In this document: piece after piece, positions 36,058 through 44,769 of the stretch
Numbering within the stretch: the stretch's first letter is position 1
Layout: each line of letters opens with the position of its first letter
DNA from: Tepidamorphaceae bacterium
Lineage (GTDB): Bacteria > Pseudomonadota > Alphaproteobacteria > Rhizobiales > Tepidamorphaceae
DNA length: 64,000 nt
Assembly: GCA_028279445.1 (NCBI GenBank)
Contig: JANQNT010000023.1
Location: 372,001 to 436,000, forward strand
Direction of reading: 5' to 3'
Program-made: the position numbers and the translations under genes
Notes under the pieces: generated by a model
Seen by the model: only the letters and a program-made list of their open reading frames with translations
What the model was told of the DNA's origin: nothing
Database searches by the model: none

Positions 36058-36693
36058 TCAGGCCTCCTTCAGGCGCAATTCGACCATCGGCACATCGGGA
36101 ACCGCGCCGGCGGTGAAGGCATCGTGGTCAATCTGCAACTCGTCGGTATCGAAGCGCACCGGGGTGTCGAAGACGAAGCCGGCGGAGACGGCCACACCGC
36201 TCGCGGGTGCGGCGTCGAAGGTGACGATCCCCGTCCCGGCATCGAGCGTGAAGCCGCTCGACTGGACCGCACCATCGAGCGCCACCAGCACGCTCGCCGC
36301 GACCGGCTTGACGATGCGGCGTGCATAGCTGTCGGCGGCGTCCCCGTAGGTCTTGATCAGCGGGAACTGCACCTGCGCGCTGTCGCCGGAACCAAGCGCC
36401 TGGTCCGTCGCGACGATCTTGGCCGAGGGAGCCGCGGACCTGTGGTCGGCGGGATCGCGGAAGCGAAAGCCATGGAAACGGCCGCGCCGCGCCTCGAAGA
36501 AGGCGATCAGCGCATGCAGATCATCGAGCGAGCGCAGCCCCGTGCCCGCGTTGTAGCGACGCCGCGAATTGGCCCAGAGCTGATTGCGCTCCTCGTGGCC
36601 CGAAACCAGCGAGACGATCTCGGTGCGCCGCACCGGGCCGCCGCTGATCCGCCGCGACAGGGCGAGCGGAAAATCGATGTCGTGAAATGCCAT
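36058..36693 (-). CDS. GTA distal tail protein, DUF2460 (g12)
   Basis: A 211-residue DUF2460 protein (MAFHDIDFPLALSRRISGGP, then RRYNAGTGLRSLDDLHALIA and FRFRDPADH). In RcGTA this protein forms the ring at the end of the tail tube on which the hub sits. It lies seven bases after the tape-measure gene. Confidence 0.94.
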   Translation of the reverse strand: MAFHDIDFPLALSRRISGGPVRRTEIVSLVSGHEERNQLWANSRRRYNAGTGLRSLDDLHALIAFFEARRGRFHGFRFRDPADHRSAAPSAKIVATDQALGSGDSAQVQFPLIKTYGDAADSYARRIVKPVAASVLVALDGAVQSSGFTLDAGTGIVTFDAAPASGVAVSAGFVFDTPVRFDTDELQIDHDAFTAGAVPDVPMVELRLKEA

Positions 36694-36700
36694 TGGCGAG

Positions 36701-37243
36701 TCAGAGCGTTCGGTTGCCGCGCGCCACGGCGCGGGCGATGGCGCCTTCCACCTGGGCGCGTCCGGCGCGGAAGGAGTTCACATCGTTGGCCCGAATGTTG
36801 ACGGTGATGACCGGGCCGGCATGGCCCGCGGCTGCGGTGCGGACGCCAAGACGCCCATCGGCCCCGCGGGCCAGCGGCAGGATCGCCTCCGGCCCTGCCT
36901 CACCAAGCACGCCAAGACCGCCCAGGGGATTGGCGAAGCCGGTCGCGCTATTGACGATGGAGCCAAGGGCGTTGGTCCTGATCGGGCCGGCGAACAGCCC
37001 GGTGAAGACACCGATGAGCGCCTTCTCGAACGGCTTGGTGGCCGCCGAGACGGCGATGTCCGAGAGCTTCAGCGCCAGCGACCGCATCACCTCGCCGAAC
37101 CGTTCGCCGGACAGAATGGCCTTCTCCAGGGCATTGGTGATAGCGGACGAAAAGTCCTCCGCCATCTCGGTCGCCTGGCGCAGGTTGGCGGCCATGCGTT
37201 CCAGGTCGGCTTCGTTTCGAAGCGGATCGTCAAATCCGGTCAT
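36701..37243 (-). CDS. Short tail tape measure protein (g11)
   Basis: A 180-residue protein: helical N-terminus (about 1-60), a hydrophobic Ala/Gly segment (about 75-120), and the phage tape-measure C-terminal phrase GEAGPEAILPLARGADGRLG. Tape measures of ordinary siphophages are 600-1500 residues; the short form is a mark of RcGTA-like particles, whose tails are about 50 nm. It overlaps g10.1 by 14 bases. Confidence 0.92.
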   Translation of the reverse strand: MTGFDDPLRNEADLERMAANLRQATEMAEDFSSAITNALEKAILSGERFGEVMRSLALKLSDIAVSAATKPFEKALIGVFTGLFAGPIRTNALGSIVNSATGFANPLGGLGVLGEAGPEAILPLARGADGRLGVRTAAAGHAGPVITVNIRANDVNSFRAGRAQVEGAIARAVARGNRTL

Positions 37244-37412
37244 GGAATGGCCTTTTCTCGTTCACCTGATCCGGGAAGGCACGCATCAGCGCAGCCAGAT
37301 CGCCCGTGCCTGGCGGGCCGGAACCTTGCAAGCTGGCGGCGACCAGCTCACGCAGGGTCGCGGCCCAGAATTCGCGCGGACTGAACCCCAGTCGCCCGAG
37401 GCCGAAGTACAT
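37230..37412 (-). CDS. GTA tail assembly chaperone-like protein (g10.1, rcc01693 family)
   Basis: A 60-residue protein starting MYFGLGRLGFSPREFWAATL, typical of the small gene between g10 and g11 in RcGTA-like clusters. It is thought to help tail assembly with g10. Its ATG overlaps the g10 stop by one base. Confidence 0.85.
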   Translation of the reverse strand: MYFGLGRLGFSPREFWAATLRELVAASLQGSGPPGTGDLAALMRAFPDQVNEKRPFHDRI

Positions 37413-37810
37413 CAGCCGCTCCCAGGGGAAGCCGGCGGATGGGGAGGGTTTTCCGGACCGGCCTCCCCGCCGGCAGTGTCCTGCGCACCGAAGGTCGCGG
37501 TCAGCAGTTCGGCGACGATGGCGACATATCCGGCGGCACCGCCGGGAACCGGCATGGTGGCCAGATCATTCTCGGCGATATCACTGCCACCGCCGCGCAG
37601 GCCGGCGAGCAGGATCGTCGTCACGTCGCGGCTCGACAGCCGCCCCGTCGCGAAGCGCTCGGCTAGCGCGGAGAGATCGTCGACCCCGAAGGCGGTCTCC
37701 AGTTCGGCGAGCGCACCAAGCGTCAGGCACAGCACGTAACGGCTGCCACCGAGTTCGGCCTCGATCTCGCCACGATGCCGGTTGGCGCGGCGGCTTGTGC
37801 CATCTCCCAT
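37412..37810 (-). CDS. GTA gp10, tail assembly chaperone family
   Basis: A 132-residue protein with the GTA-gp10 pattern (RGEIEAELGGSRYVLCLTLG, then LAELETAFGVDDLSALAERF). The ATG at 37810 overlaps the g9 stop (TGATG); a TTG one codon earlier is possible. The C-terminus is Pro/Gly-rich. Confidence 0.9.
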   Translation of the reverse strand: MGDGTSRRANRHRGEIEAELGGSRYVLCLTLGALAELETAFGVDDLSALAERFATGRLSSRDVTTILLAGLRGGGSDIAENDLATMPVPGGAAGYVAIVAELLTATFGAQDTAGGEAGPENPPHPPASPGSG

Positions 37811-38223
37811 CAAAGTGCCGTAAACGTAAGCTCGCCGGCGGATTCCAGCGACAGTTCGAAGTTCACCGCGCCGTTGTGGCTTCCCGCGTAGTCCAGCGCG
37901 GCGATCTGGAACGGGCCCTCGATGGTGCCGAAGTCAGGCACGACGATCTGCCAGGCACGGATCAGCCCGTCGAAGAACAGGCTGCGGACCAACTCATCCG
38001 ACGCGTCGTCCTTGAAGATGCCGGCACCGGTCAGTCCGGCGCGGCGCACGCCGGCGCCAGCCAGCAACTCGCGCCAGCGCCCGGCGGATTCGGCATGGGT
38101 CACGTCGACCGTTTCCGCGTTCAGCGACAGCGCACGAGTGCGCAGCCCCGCCACGGTCTCGAATGCGCCCAGCCCGTCGCTGTCGATCTTCAGCAGCAGG
38201 TCCCTGCCCTTCTGTGCGCCCAT
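37810..38223 (-). CDS. Major tail protein, TP901-1 family (g9)
   Basis: A 137-residue tail tube protein (MGAQKGRDLLLKIDSDGLGA, then VAGLRTRALSLNAETVDVTH). Such proteins stack as hexamers to form the tube. It is 40 bases downstream of g8 and overlaps g10 by one base. Confidence 0.94.
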   Translation of the reverse strand: MGAQKGRDLLLKIDSDGLGAFETVAGLRTRALSLNAETVDVTHAESAGRWRELLAGAGVRRAGLTGAGIFKDDASDELVRSLFFDGLIRAWQIVVPDFGTIEGPFQIAALDYAGSHNGAVNFELSLESAGELTFTAL

Positions 38224-38263
38224 CTGCCCTATCCTCTCGTCGGTTTGGTGGAGCCGGCGTCCG

Positions 38264-38671
38264 TCAGGCGCGCTCGATCAGCACACGCAGGACAAGCCGT
38301 GCGAGGTATGTGCGTGCATCGCGCAGGCGCTGCGTCTCGACACGCTGCACCTCGCAGAGCACGACGCGGTGATCGGGCACGGCCGGCACGCTCATCAGCG
38401 CCGCGGTGGCGAGACCGGCCAGTGCATTGGCCTGCGAACGGCCTCGGGCGCGCGAATAGACATCGAAATTGATCGACAATTCGGCACCCTCGGCGGCGTT
38501 GCCGGACCAGTCGCGGGCGCTTACAGCGCCCAGCACCACGTATGGAAAAGCGCGCGAATGGGGCACCGCGTCGTAGACGTGCTGCCCGCCGAGCGCCGTG
38601 GTCAGATCGGTATCGGCATTGAGCAGCGCCACATAGGCTGCCTGCGCCTTGCCGAGCGCATCAGCGATCAT
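38264..38671 (-). CDS. Tail terminator-like protein, DUF3168 (g8)
   Basis: A 135-residue DUF3168 protein (ALGKAQAAYVALLNADTDLT, then PYVVLGAVSARDWSGNAAEG and NFDVYSRARGRSQANALAG). It closes the head-proximal end of the tail tube. It overlaps the g7 stop by four bases. Confidence 0.92.
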   Translation of the reverse strand: MIADALGKAQAAYVALLNADTDLTTALGGQHVYDAVPHSRAFPYVVLGAVSARDWSGNAAEGAELSINFDVYSRARGRSQANALAGLATAALMSVPAVPDHRVVLCEVQRVETQRLRDARTYLARLVLRVLIERA

Positions 38672-39000
38672 CGCGACACCTCCTCGGCGTCGATATTGAG
38701 GAAACGGCCGCGCTCGTCGGGATCGAACACGGCGCGGATCTCGAAGACGCGCGTGCCGTCGCGAAAACGCCGCTCGGTGGTGACGTCGTCACGCCAGCGC
38801 ACCAGGATGCGATGCGTCACCCCATGATCCTCGGCGTCCGCGACGACGCGCTCTTGCGCAGATAGCGGCCTCAGGCCCGCCCACAGCGTGGCGATCTCCG
38901 CCCATGTCCGCGTGAAGCCGCCGGCCCCGTCGGGCGTGTCCTGCGGTGCCTCCAGCACCAGACGCTCGCGCATGGCGCCGATGCGCCCCCCGCCGCTCAC
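38668..39000 (-). CDS. Phage head closure protein (g7)
   Basis: A 110-residue head-tail joining protein (MRERLVLEAPQDTPDGAGGF, then WAGLRPLSAQERVVADAEDH and RVFEIRAVFDPDERGRFL). It starts with GTG at 39000 and overlaps g6 by four bases; an in-frame ATG nine codons later is also possible. Confidence 0.92.
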   Translation of the reverse strand: MSGGGRIGAMRERLVLEAPQDTPDGAGGFTRTWAEIATLWAGLRPLSAQERVVADAEDHGVTHRILVRWRDDVTTERRFRDGTRVFEIRAVFDPDERGRFLNIDAEEVSR

Positions 39001-39569
39001 AGACGCACCTGGCGGTAGGGCGCGATCAGCGCGTCGATGCCCTCGGGCATGTCGTTGCCGGCACCGCCGAAGGAAACCGGCTCGCGGCGCTCGTACCAGT
39101 GAGCGACGAGCTGCAGGATCGCCGCCTTGAGCGGTGCGGGCACCTCTGCCGCGGAGCCGTAGCCGACGGTGAGGTCGATCTCGATGCCGTTGAGCGACTG
39201 GCCCGGCATGGCGAGCGCGCCCGAATTGAGTTTGAGACGCGGCGGCGCACCGACCAGATCGACCACGTAGTCGGTGGCGGTAAGTACCGTTGGATCGCCG
39301 TCGATGTCGTAGACCGTCACCGCATCGACGGAGACAAGCGGGGCGATCGGCAGATGCACCAGCCGGTCGGGCGGCCAGGCATCGAACACGTAGCGCCAGG
39401 CTTGCGTGACGAAGACGCGGCCCGTGCGGGTTTCCAGTGCCACGCGGGCGGCCGCGATCAGGGTCTCGATCAGCGCCGTGTCGCGATCATCGTCGATGCG
39501 CAGGAACTCGCGCGCCTCGATGAGCGAGACCGGCTCGGCGGCCGGCGGCGTGACCAGAATGAGCGTCAT
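38997..39569 (-). CDS. Head-tail connector (adaptor) protein (g6)
   Basis: A 190-residue gp6-like adaptor (VSLIEAREFLRIDDDRDTAL, then IAAARVALETRTGRVFVTQA), mainly helical, which binds the portal ring. The ATG at 39569 has AGGAG nine bases upstream; a longer frame extending 25 codons further is rejected. Confidence 0.92.
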   Translation of the reverse strand: MTLILVTPPAAEPVSLIEAREFLRIDDDRDTALIETLIAAARVALETRTGRVFVTQAWRYVFDAWPPDRLVHLPIAPLVSVDAVTVYDIDGDPTVLTATDYVVDLVGAPPRLKLNSGALAMPGQSLNGIEIDLTVGYGSAAEVPAPLKAAILQLVAHWYERREPVSFGGAGNDMPEGIDALIAPYRQVRL

Positions 39570-39716
39570 GGGTGGCGGCTCCTGCGCTGAGCGGGCGGCA
39601 AGAAAAGGGTGTGAAAACGCAAGCGGCCCCGCTTGCCGGAGCAAGACAGAGCCGCTTGCGGAGTGTGCGCCGTGCCCGCGGGGAGGACGCGGGAATTGCG
39701 CGGCGCGTCAAGGGGA

Positions 39717-40982
39717 TTACGCGATACCGAACTTCAGCAGCTTGATCGCCTCGAAGTCGTGCACCCCGCCACCGACGCGCCGGGTGGTGTAGAACAGCAC
39801 GTAGGGCTTGGAGGAATACGGATCGCGCAGGATGCGGGTGCCGATCCGGTCGACCACCAGGTAGCCGCGGGAGAAGTCACCGAAGGCGATCGCGGTTGTG
39901 TCCACGCCAATGTTCGGCATGTCCTCGGCCTCGGTGACGGGGAAGCCCATCAGCGTCGGCGGCGTGCCCGGCTGATGACCCGGCTGCCATACGTAGTTGC
40001 CGTCGGCATCCTTGAGCTTGCGGACCTCGCCTTGTGTCTTGCGGTTCATTACGAAATGCGCGTTCTGGCGGTAACCGGCGCGCAGCGCGAAGACCAGATC
40101 GACCAGCTCGTCGGAGGGATCGCTCGCAGCGAAGCCGCCCGAGACGCCGGTCACCAGATAGCCGATGTTGCCCCAGCTCCAGGACGCATCATCCACCTGG
40201 GCGTAGTTGAGGAAGCCGGTCGGCTTCTTGTTGCCGTCGCCGGTGACGAAAGCCGCACCCTCCTGCTCGGCGAAGGCCGTCTCGACCTCCTGGGCGATCC
40301 AGGCGTCGATATCGACCGCGCTGTCGTCGAGGAGCGTCTGGGTGGCGGCCGGCATGGCGTAGAGCTCCATGGCCGGGAATTCGAGCTCCGCGAGCGTCGG
40401 CGCCGCGGTCTCGGGACGCGCATCGCTCTCGCCGACCCAGCCGACGGCCGGACCGGAAATCGCGAACGGCTTCTTATAGACGCTGGCGCTCATCTGGCGC
40501 ACCGCGGAAATGCCGCGGATCGGCGATACGGCGGCAAGCCGGCGTGCGATCTCGGTCTCGGTTTCCGGCGCCACGAGATAACCGCCCTCGCTGCCGATGC
40601 CGGCGGTCATCGCCTTCTCCTCGATGCGGCGCATGCGGCTGTCGTCGCCGCGACGCACGTACGCCTCGAAGGCCTGCTTGTGCTCGCTCGGGAATACGAG
40701 AGACGAGCCGGCGCCGAGCGGGCTGCGACGCGATTTCAGCACCAGATTGTCGAGAGCGCGCTTGTGCTCGTCGATGGCGCGGTTGATGCGGTCCATCTTC
40801 TCGGTGGTCACCACGTCGGCGCCGCCGACCTGGGATTCGATTTCGGCGAGGCGGGCGTCATTGGAGTCCTTGAACGCCTCGAAGGCGCGCATGAACTCGT
40901 CAAACGCCTCGACCACGTCGAGGCTGGTGGGGATGTTGTCGCCGGCGGCCATGGCGGCCGGCTGGGTCATGGTGTCTGCCAT
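39717..40982 (-). CDS. Major capsid protein, HK97 fold (g5)
   Basis: A 421-residue capsid precursor. Residues 1-120 form the helical delta domain removed by the protease; the mature shell protein probably starts near the SGG/SEGGYLVAPE region, as GIGSEGGYLVAPETETEI marks the HK97 N-arm. The C-terminal part (FGDFSRGYLVVDRIGTRILR) is the P/A domain. The ATG at 40982 has AAGGACG about 11 bases upstream. It is the most abundant particle protein in GTAs. Confidence 0.96.
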   Translation of the reverse strand: MADTMTQPAAMAAGDNIPTSLDVVEAFDEFMRAFEAFKDSNDARLAEIESQVGGADVVTTEKMDRINRAIDEHKRALDNLVLKSRRSPLGAGSSLVFPSEHKQAFEAYVRRGDDSRMRRIEEKAMTAGIGSEGGYLVAPETETEIARRLAAVSPIRGISAVRQMSASVYKKPFAISGPAVGWVGESDARPETAAPTLAELEFPAMELYAMPAATQTLLDDSAVDIDAWIAQEVETAFAEQEGAAFVTGDGNKKPTGFLNYAQVDDASWSWGNIGYLVTGVSGGFAASDPSDELVDLVFALRAGYRQNAHFVMNRKTQGEVRKLKDADGNYVWQPGHQPGTPPTLMGFPVTEAEDMPNIGVDTTAIAFGDFSRGYLVVDRIGTRILRDPYSSKPYVLFYTTRRVGGGVHDFEAIKLLKFGIA

Positions 40983-41022
40983 CGGGGAATGCGTCCTTTC
41001 GGGATTGGATCGGGTGGAAAGG

Positions 41023-41742
41023 TCAGCGCGGCGCGAGTGCCGCCGCTGCCCGCCGGATTGCCGCCGCGACATCGTTCGCATACGGCCTGCCCGCGTCCCG
41101 CTGGGCCTTGAGTGTCCTGAAGCCGGCCGCGATCACGGTCCGGGCCTCGGCGCGGCTGAAACCCGCATCCCGCGTCAGCCAGCGTTCGAATTCGCGTGTG
41201 GTGGGCAGCCGTCCGCGCGCCGACTTGACGGCACCGACGCGCGCCTGCGGCAACAGCGGAAAGGTGACCACCGAAATCTCCCACAGATCGACCTCAATGA
41301 GCCGGCGCAGTCCCGTCTTGGGATCGCGTCGGCTCTTCCTGGTCGTGAAGCCGATCGACAGCCCGTCGAGCGCGCCGGCGCGCATCAGCGACAGCACCTC
41401 GCGCCCACGGCTTGCATCGAGCGTCAGTTGGCCGGTGGCCAGCAGCCCGCGGTCATCCTCGCGCAGACCCGTCCACACACCGATCGGCTCTGCGGGATCA
41501 TGCTGGAACAGCATGCGCACACCGTCGGGGCCACGCCTGGCGAGACTGTCGGCAAAGGCGCCCGGCGCGACCACATCGCCGGCAAGGTCCGGCGCATCGA
41601 ACAGGCTGGCATAGCCGATGAAGCTGCCGTCGGCCTCCACCGAGCGAAGCCCGACCTCGGCAAACTTCACCTCGGCGGCTGGTGTTGGCGATGCGCCGGC
41701 GCGCGAGCGTCGCTTGGCGCTGGCCCTGGCGGTCTTTGTCAT
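41023..41742 (-). CDS. HK97-type prohead protease (g4)
   Basis: A 239-residue U35-family serine protease. The pattern GYASLFDAPDLAGDVVAPGA, MLFQHDPAEPIG (catalytic His) and LDGLSIGFTTRKS (catalytic Ser) is complete. It cuts the scaffold domain of the capsid protein. It overlaps the portal gene by four bases. Confidence 0.94.
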   Translation of the reverse strand: MTKTARASAKRRSRAGASPTPAAEVKFAEVGLRSVEADGSFIGYASLFDAPDLAGDVVAPGAFADSLARRGPDGVRMLFQHDPAEPIGVWTGLREDDRGLLATGQLTLDASRGREVLSLMRAGALDGLSIGFTTRKSRRDPKTGLRRLIEVDLWEISVVTFPLLPQARVGAVKSARGRLPTTREFERWLTRDAGFSRAEARTVIAAGFRTLKAQRDAGRPYANDVAAAIRRAAAALAPR

Positions 41743-42944
41743 GTGGCTGTCCCTGCATTGTTGCGCCGTCGCTCACGCGCGCCGTAGCCCACGGCGATGC
41801 GCTTCTCGTCCTCGCTCAGGAAGTCGGCCTCGCGCACCCGTTTCCAAAGCGCCTCGCGCTCCACCGACAGTGCGGGGATCGAGTCGAGGTCATGGCTCAG
41901 GCGCAGCTCGCCGCCGAGGGCCGGCGCGAGCCACCCGCCGAACGCGGCCGCAAGCCGGTTCAACAGCGGCAGCACCGTTTCGCGCCACAGCGCGCGGTTG
42001 GCTTCCTGGTAGTTGGCGTAGGTGTTGTCGCCGGGGATGCCGAGCAGCATCGGCGGTACGCCGAAGGCCAGCGCGATCTCGCGGGCGGCCGCGTTTCTGG
42101 CCTCGGCGAAGTCCATGTCGCGCGGCGTCATCGCCATGGCGCGCCAGTCCAGCCCACCTTCCAGCAGCAGTGGCCGGCCGGCATTGGCGGCGCCCTGGAA
42201 GCTGGCTTCGAGTTCCTCCTTGAGGCGCGCGTACTGGTCCTGGCTCATGCCTGCCTCGGCCGTGTAGACGAGTGCGCCGGAGGGCCGGGCCGCGTTGTCC
42301 AGCAACGCCTTGGTCCAGGCGCTGGATGCGTTGTGAATGTCGAGCGCGGTGGCCGCCGCCTCCAGCGGACTTAGGCCATAGTGATCGTCGACCGGATGAA
42401 ACAACGGCAGGTGCAGGATGGGCGGCACCGCGCCCTCCTGCACAAAGCGCACCGACTGGGCGCCGAGCGTGTATTCGAACGCTTCCGGCCAGCCGCTCTC
42501 GCCGGGAACGACCTTCATGCGGTCCGGCCGCAGGACGTGCAGCTCGCGTGGCGTGTCGTCGAGACTGACCGCCTCGACATAGGCATTGCCGGCAAGCAGC
42601 AGATGCGCGATGAGCGCTTCCACGAAGCGGGCGCCATCCATGCGCGGCGAGGGCCGGTGCAGCAGGTCCAGCAGTGGATGGGCGTCGAGTTCCAGTTCGC
42701 CTTGATGCGCCACCCAGGGGACCGAGGCGGCCGCCGTTCCGATCAGCCGCACGCAGCGATGCACGATGGCGTTGCCCGCATAGCCCTCCCTGGCCAGCGT
42801 GCGGGTATCACGCGGGTTCCAGACCGGCTGACCCGGACCGTGGAAGGCGAACAGGGCGCCGGTGCGGCTTGCCTTGGCCTCGTCGGGCACAGGCGCGCGA
42901 TCCCACGCGGCGAACCGCGTGAGGCGCTGGAGGAGGTTTGCCAT
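41739..42944 (-). CDS. Phage portal protein, HK97 family (g3)
   Basis: A 401-residue portal that forms the dodecameric DNA channel. Marks are GNAIVHRCVRLIGTAAASVP, HPLLDLLHRPSPRMDGARFV, the FHPVDDHYGLSPLEAAATAL segment and FGVPPMLLGIPGDNTYANYQ. It starts 25 bases after the large terminase. A separate g3.5 gene, known in Rhodobacter, was not found between g3 and g4. Confidence 0.95.
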   Translation of the reverse strand: MANLLQRLTRFAAWDRAPVPDEAKASRTGALFAFHGPGQPVWNPRDTRTLAREGYAGNAIVHRCVRLIGTAAASVPWVAHQGELELDAHPLLDLLHRPSPRMDGARFVEALIAHLLLAGNAYVEAVSLDDTPRELHVLRPDRMKVVPGESGWPEAFEYTLGAQSVRFVQEGAVPPILHLPLFHPVDDHYGLSPLEAAATALDIHNASSAWTKALLDNAARPSGALVYTAEAGMSQDQYARLKEELEASFQGAANAGRPLLLEGGLDWRAMAMTPRDMDFAEARNAAAREIALAFGVPPMLLGIPGDNTYANYQEANRALWRETVLPLLNRLAAAFGGWLAPALGGELRLSHDLDSIPALSVEREALWKRVREADFLSEDEKRIAVGYGARERRRNNAGTAT

Positions 42945-42969
42945 GCGATGGCTCCCGTGTGTGTTGACG

Positions 42970-44334
42970 TCAGACCCGACGGATCTTCGGGTCGGCCGGA
43001 CCGATCAGCGCGGTGATCGCCCAGACCAGCGCGTCGAGCCGGTCGGGACTTGCCCCGTCCGACAGCCCGTCCGGGCCGAAATCGGCCATCTCGTCTTCAA
43101 GTTCGGCAAAGCTGCCTGCGTGGCGCACGCGGCCCTGCTCGTAGAGCGCAGCCACCGGCTCGGCGCGCAACCACTTGCCGCGCCGGGCACGCACCTTGGT
43201 GACGGCAATGTCCGCATCCACCTGGCGCAGCACCGCCTCGACCATGTCGCCGCCCTGGTTGACCTCGGCGACGATGCGGTCGGCCCCAAGCCGCCGGTAG
43301 AGCCCCACGACCCGGCGCGCCCACTGGTCCGGACGCAGGCCCCGCGCGGTTTCGTCAGCGAGCACACAAGCCCCGCCGAAACCATCGCTGCCGGCAGCGA
43401 CAATGCCGCAGGCATCCGCCCCCGCCGACGCACTCGCCGGCGGATCGACCGCCACGACGATGCGCTGCAGGCCGGCGGGCATGTGTTCGACGCGGGCGCG
43501 CTCGATCAGATCGCGGGGAAACAGCGTGTCCGACCGGTCGTCGATCAGCTCACCGTCAAGTTCCTGGCGGCCAAGCCGCGTGCCGCGATAGCGCGCCACC
43601 ACCGTATCGAGGAAGCCGGGCGCCAGATTGCCGGCGTTGTCGGCGGTGGCCATGCGTGTCACGGCGACATCGCCGCGCTTCGTCAGCGCACGGATGATCG
43701 GCACCGGGCGCGGCGTGGTGGTGATCACCTGACGGGGCCGCTCTCCGAGCCGCAACGCGAACTGCAATTGATCGAACGCAGAACGCGCCAACGGCCATTT
43801 GGCAATCTCGTCGCACCAGGCGGCGGCGAATTGCGGGCCGCGCAGCGCTTCATGGCTTTCGGCGGAATGCACGAACGCCCGCGCGCCGTTCGGCCATTCC
43901 AGCATCCGCCTGGTCGATATCCAATTCGGGCGCTCGCCGTCGGGATGGATGGCGAGCAGGCCGGAGCAGCCCTCGACCATGATGCCGCGGGCCTCGTCAT
44001 AGGTCTCGCCGACCAGCGCGATGGGACTGACCGCTCCGCCATAGTGCGGCGCGCTGCCAAGCGCCAGCGCACGGACATATTCCGCGCCCGCGCGGGTCTT
44101 GCCGGAGCCACGCCCGCCCATCAGCAGCCATGTGGTCCAATCGCCGCTCGGCGGCAGTTGCTCAGAGCGCGCGATCAGCGGCCAGTCGGCGAGCAGCCGG
44201 GCGATCGTCTCCGCGTCAAGTCTCTCCAGCGCCGGACCCACACGACCCGTCGTCGCGAAGGCGCGCAAGTCGTTCAGCAAGCGCGCGTCGAAGGGCGTCG
44301 ATATCGGGTCCGCCGGCATCGGCCTCCGTCGCAT
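42970..44334 (-). CDS. Large terminase subunit, DNA packaging ATPase/nuclease (g2)
   Basis: A 454-residue protein with Walker A GGRGSGKTRAG, a Walker B-like AAWCDEIAKWP, coupling motif TTTPRP and a C-terminal RNase H-like nuclease with acidic residues in VAVDPPAS, AEVNQGGDM and DRLDALVWA. It pumps host DNA into heads until full. The ATG at 44334 overlaps the small-terminase gene by 119 bases; ATG at 44319 or GTG at 44241 would give a more usual overlap and are possible starts. Confidence 0.95.
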   Translation of the reverse strand: MRRRPMPADPISTPFDARLLNDLRAFATTGRVGPALERLDAETIARLLADWPLIARSEQLPPSGDWTTWLLMGGRGSGKTRAGAEYVRALALGSAPHYGGAVSPIALVGETYDEARGIMVEGCSGLLAIHPDGERPNWISTRRMLEWPNGARAFVHSAESHEALRGPQFAAAWCDEIAKWPLARSAFDQLQFALRLGERPRQVITTTPRPVPIIRALTKRGDVAVTRMATADNAGNLAPGFLDTVVARYRGTRLGRQELDGELIDDRSDTLFPRDLIERARVEHMPAGLQRIVVAVDPPASASAGADACGIVAAGSDGFGGACVLADETARGLRPDQWARRVVGLYRRLGADRIVAEVNQGGDMVEAVLRQVDADIAVTKVRARRGKWLRAEPVAALYEQGRVRHAGSFAELEDEMADFGPDGLSDGASPDRLDALVWAITALIGPADPKIRRV

Positions 44335-44638
44335 TGTCCGTTGTCCGCGCGACCTGCGCCCGCGCTGCCTGGGCCTTGGCAGTCAGGTCGCACAGGCTTT
44401 CGAAGGCGCGCACCAGGACGCTCAGGGTGCGCGCGTTCTTCTCCGCGCCGGCCGTGTCGGTGTCACCCGAATCGTCGCTGTGCGTAGCCAGTAGCGCCTC
44501 GAAGCGCTCGGTCTGCAGCGTCAAGGCCCGCCACAGGGACGCCAGGCTCTTCTCGGCGCCGTCGGGGTCGGACTTGATCTGGAGCATCCGGTCGCGTGGT
44601 CCGGACCCTGCCCGCCCGGTGCGCGGCGATCCCGTCAT
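44216..44638 (-). CDS. GTA small terminase (g1)
   Basis: A 140-residue protein with a long central coiled-coil region (GAEKSLASLWRALTLQTERF, then LSVLVRAFESLCDLTAKAQA) and an acidic/Gly-rich tail ending RLARLRDDGSCGSGAGET. It matches the position and shape of the GTA TerS, which lacks the specific DNA-binding part of phage TerS and so lets the particle package random DNA. The ATG at 44638 was chosen; an upstream TTG would add non-coding-like sequence. It is the first gene after the GTA promoter. Confidence 0.8.
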   Translation of the reverse strand: MTGSPRTGRAGSGPRDRMLQIKSDPDGAEKSLASLWRALTLQTERFEALLATHSDDSGDTDTAGAEKNARTLSVLVRAFESLCDLTAKAQAARAQVARTTDNATEADAGGPDIDALRRALAERLARLRDDGSCGSGAGET

Positions 44639-44727
44639 CGCGCGCGGTTCATCGCAGACGAAGCACGGGCCTCGGCCGGTTCGCCGCGGCGGCGGCGTCT
44701 GCAGACGCAATTTGTGAGCATGCCCAG

Positions 44728-44756
44728 ACCCTACCCGAGCAGCGTCACGCTGTCAA
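44728..44756 (-). promoter_or_regulatory. Probable GTA operon promoter
   Basis: On the minus strand a perfect -35 TTGACA (44751-44756) is followed after 17 bases by TAGGGT (44728-44733), an acceptable -10. It lies 90 bases before the small-terminase ATG. A 14-bp palindrome (GCGTCTGCAGACGC, 44695-44708) in the leader could form a hairpin but lacks a T-run. The rest of the roughly 330-base gap up to 44968 holds the operator described next and no gene I can support. Confidence 0.65.
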
Positions 44757-44769
44757 GGAATATTTTCCT
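44756..44769. promoter_or_regulatory. AGG-W8-CCT operator at the GTA promoter
   Basis: AGGAATATTTTCCT is an inverted repeat (AGGAA/TTCCT) that touches the first base of the -35 box of the GTA promoter. The same AGG-(8 A/T)-CCT layout is found at 57948-57961 and 58094-58107. A site directly at the -35 is where an activator that contacts sigma would bind, or where a repressor would block. Confidence 0.65.

Larger units (their letters stand above)
25791..44638 (-). other. Gene transfer agent cluster (RcGTA type) with lysis cassette
   Basis: Genes g1 (small terminase) to g15 are present in the order known from Rhodobacter capsulatus GTA, all on the minus strand with mostly overlapping start and stop codons, followed by a DUF2793 tail protein, a broken DUF1353 gene and a holin/endolysin cassette. 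There is no integrase, repressor, replication gene or attachment site, and the tape measure is very short, as expected for GTA particles with short tails that package random host DNA. The cluster has host-like base composition except for the tail-tip C-terminus. Confidence 0.88.

Noticed and set aside
41498..41776. Frame at the position of GTA g3.5
   Set aside because: It is a different-frame shadow across the portal-protease junction, with low-complexity basic sequence.
25791..44638. Ordinary prophage
   Set aside because: No integrase, repressor, replication genes or attachment repeats; gene order and short tape measure fit a gene transfer agent.
44695..44708. Palindrome GCGTCTGCAGACGC as a terminator in the GTA leader
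   Set aside because: No T-run follows on the minus strand; kept only as a remark in the promoter entry.
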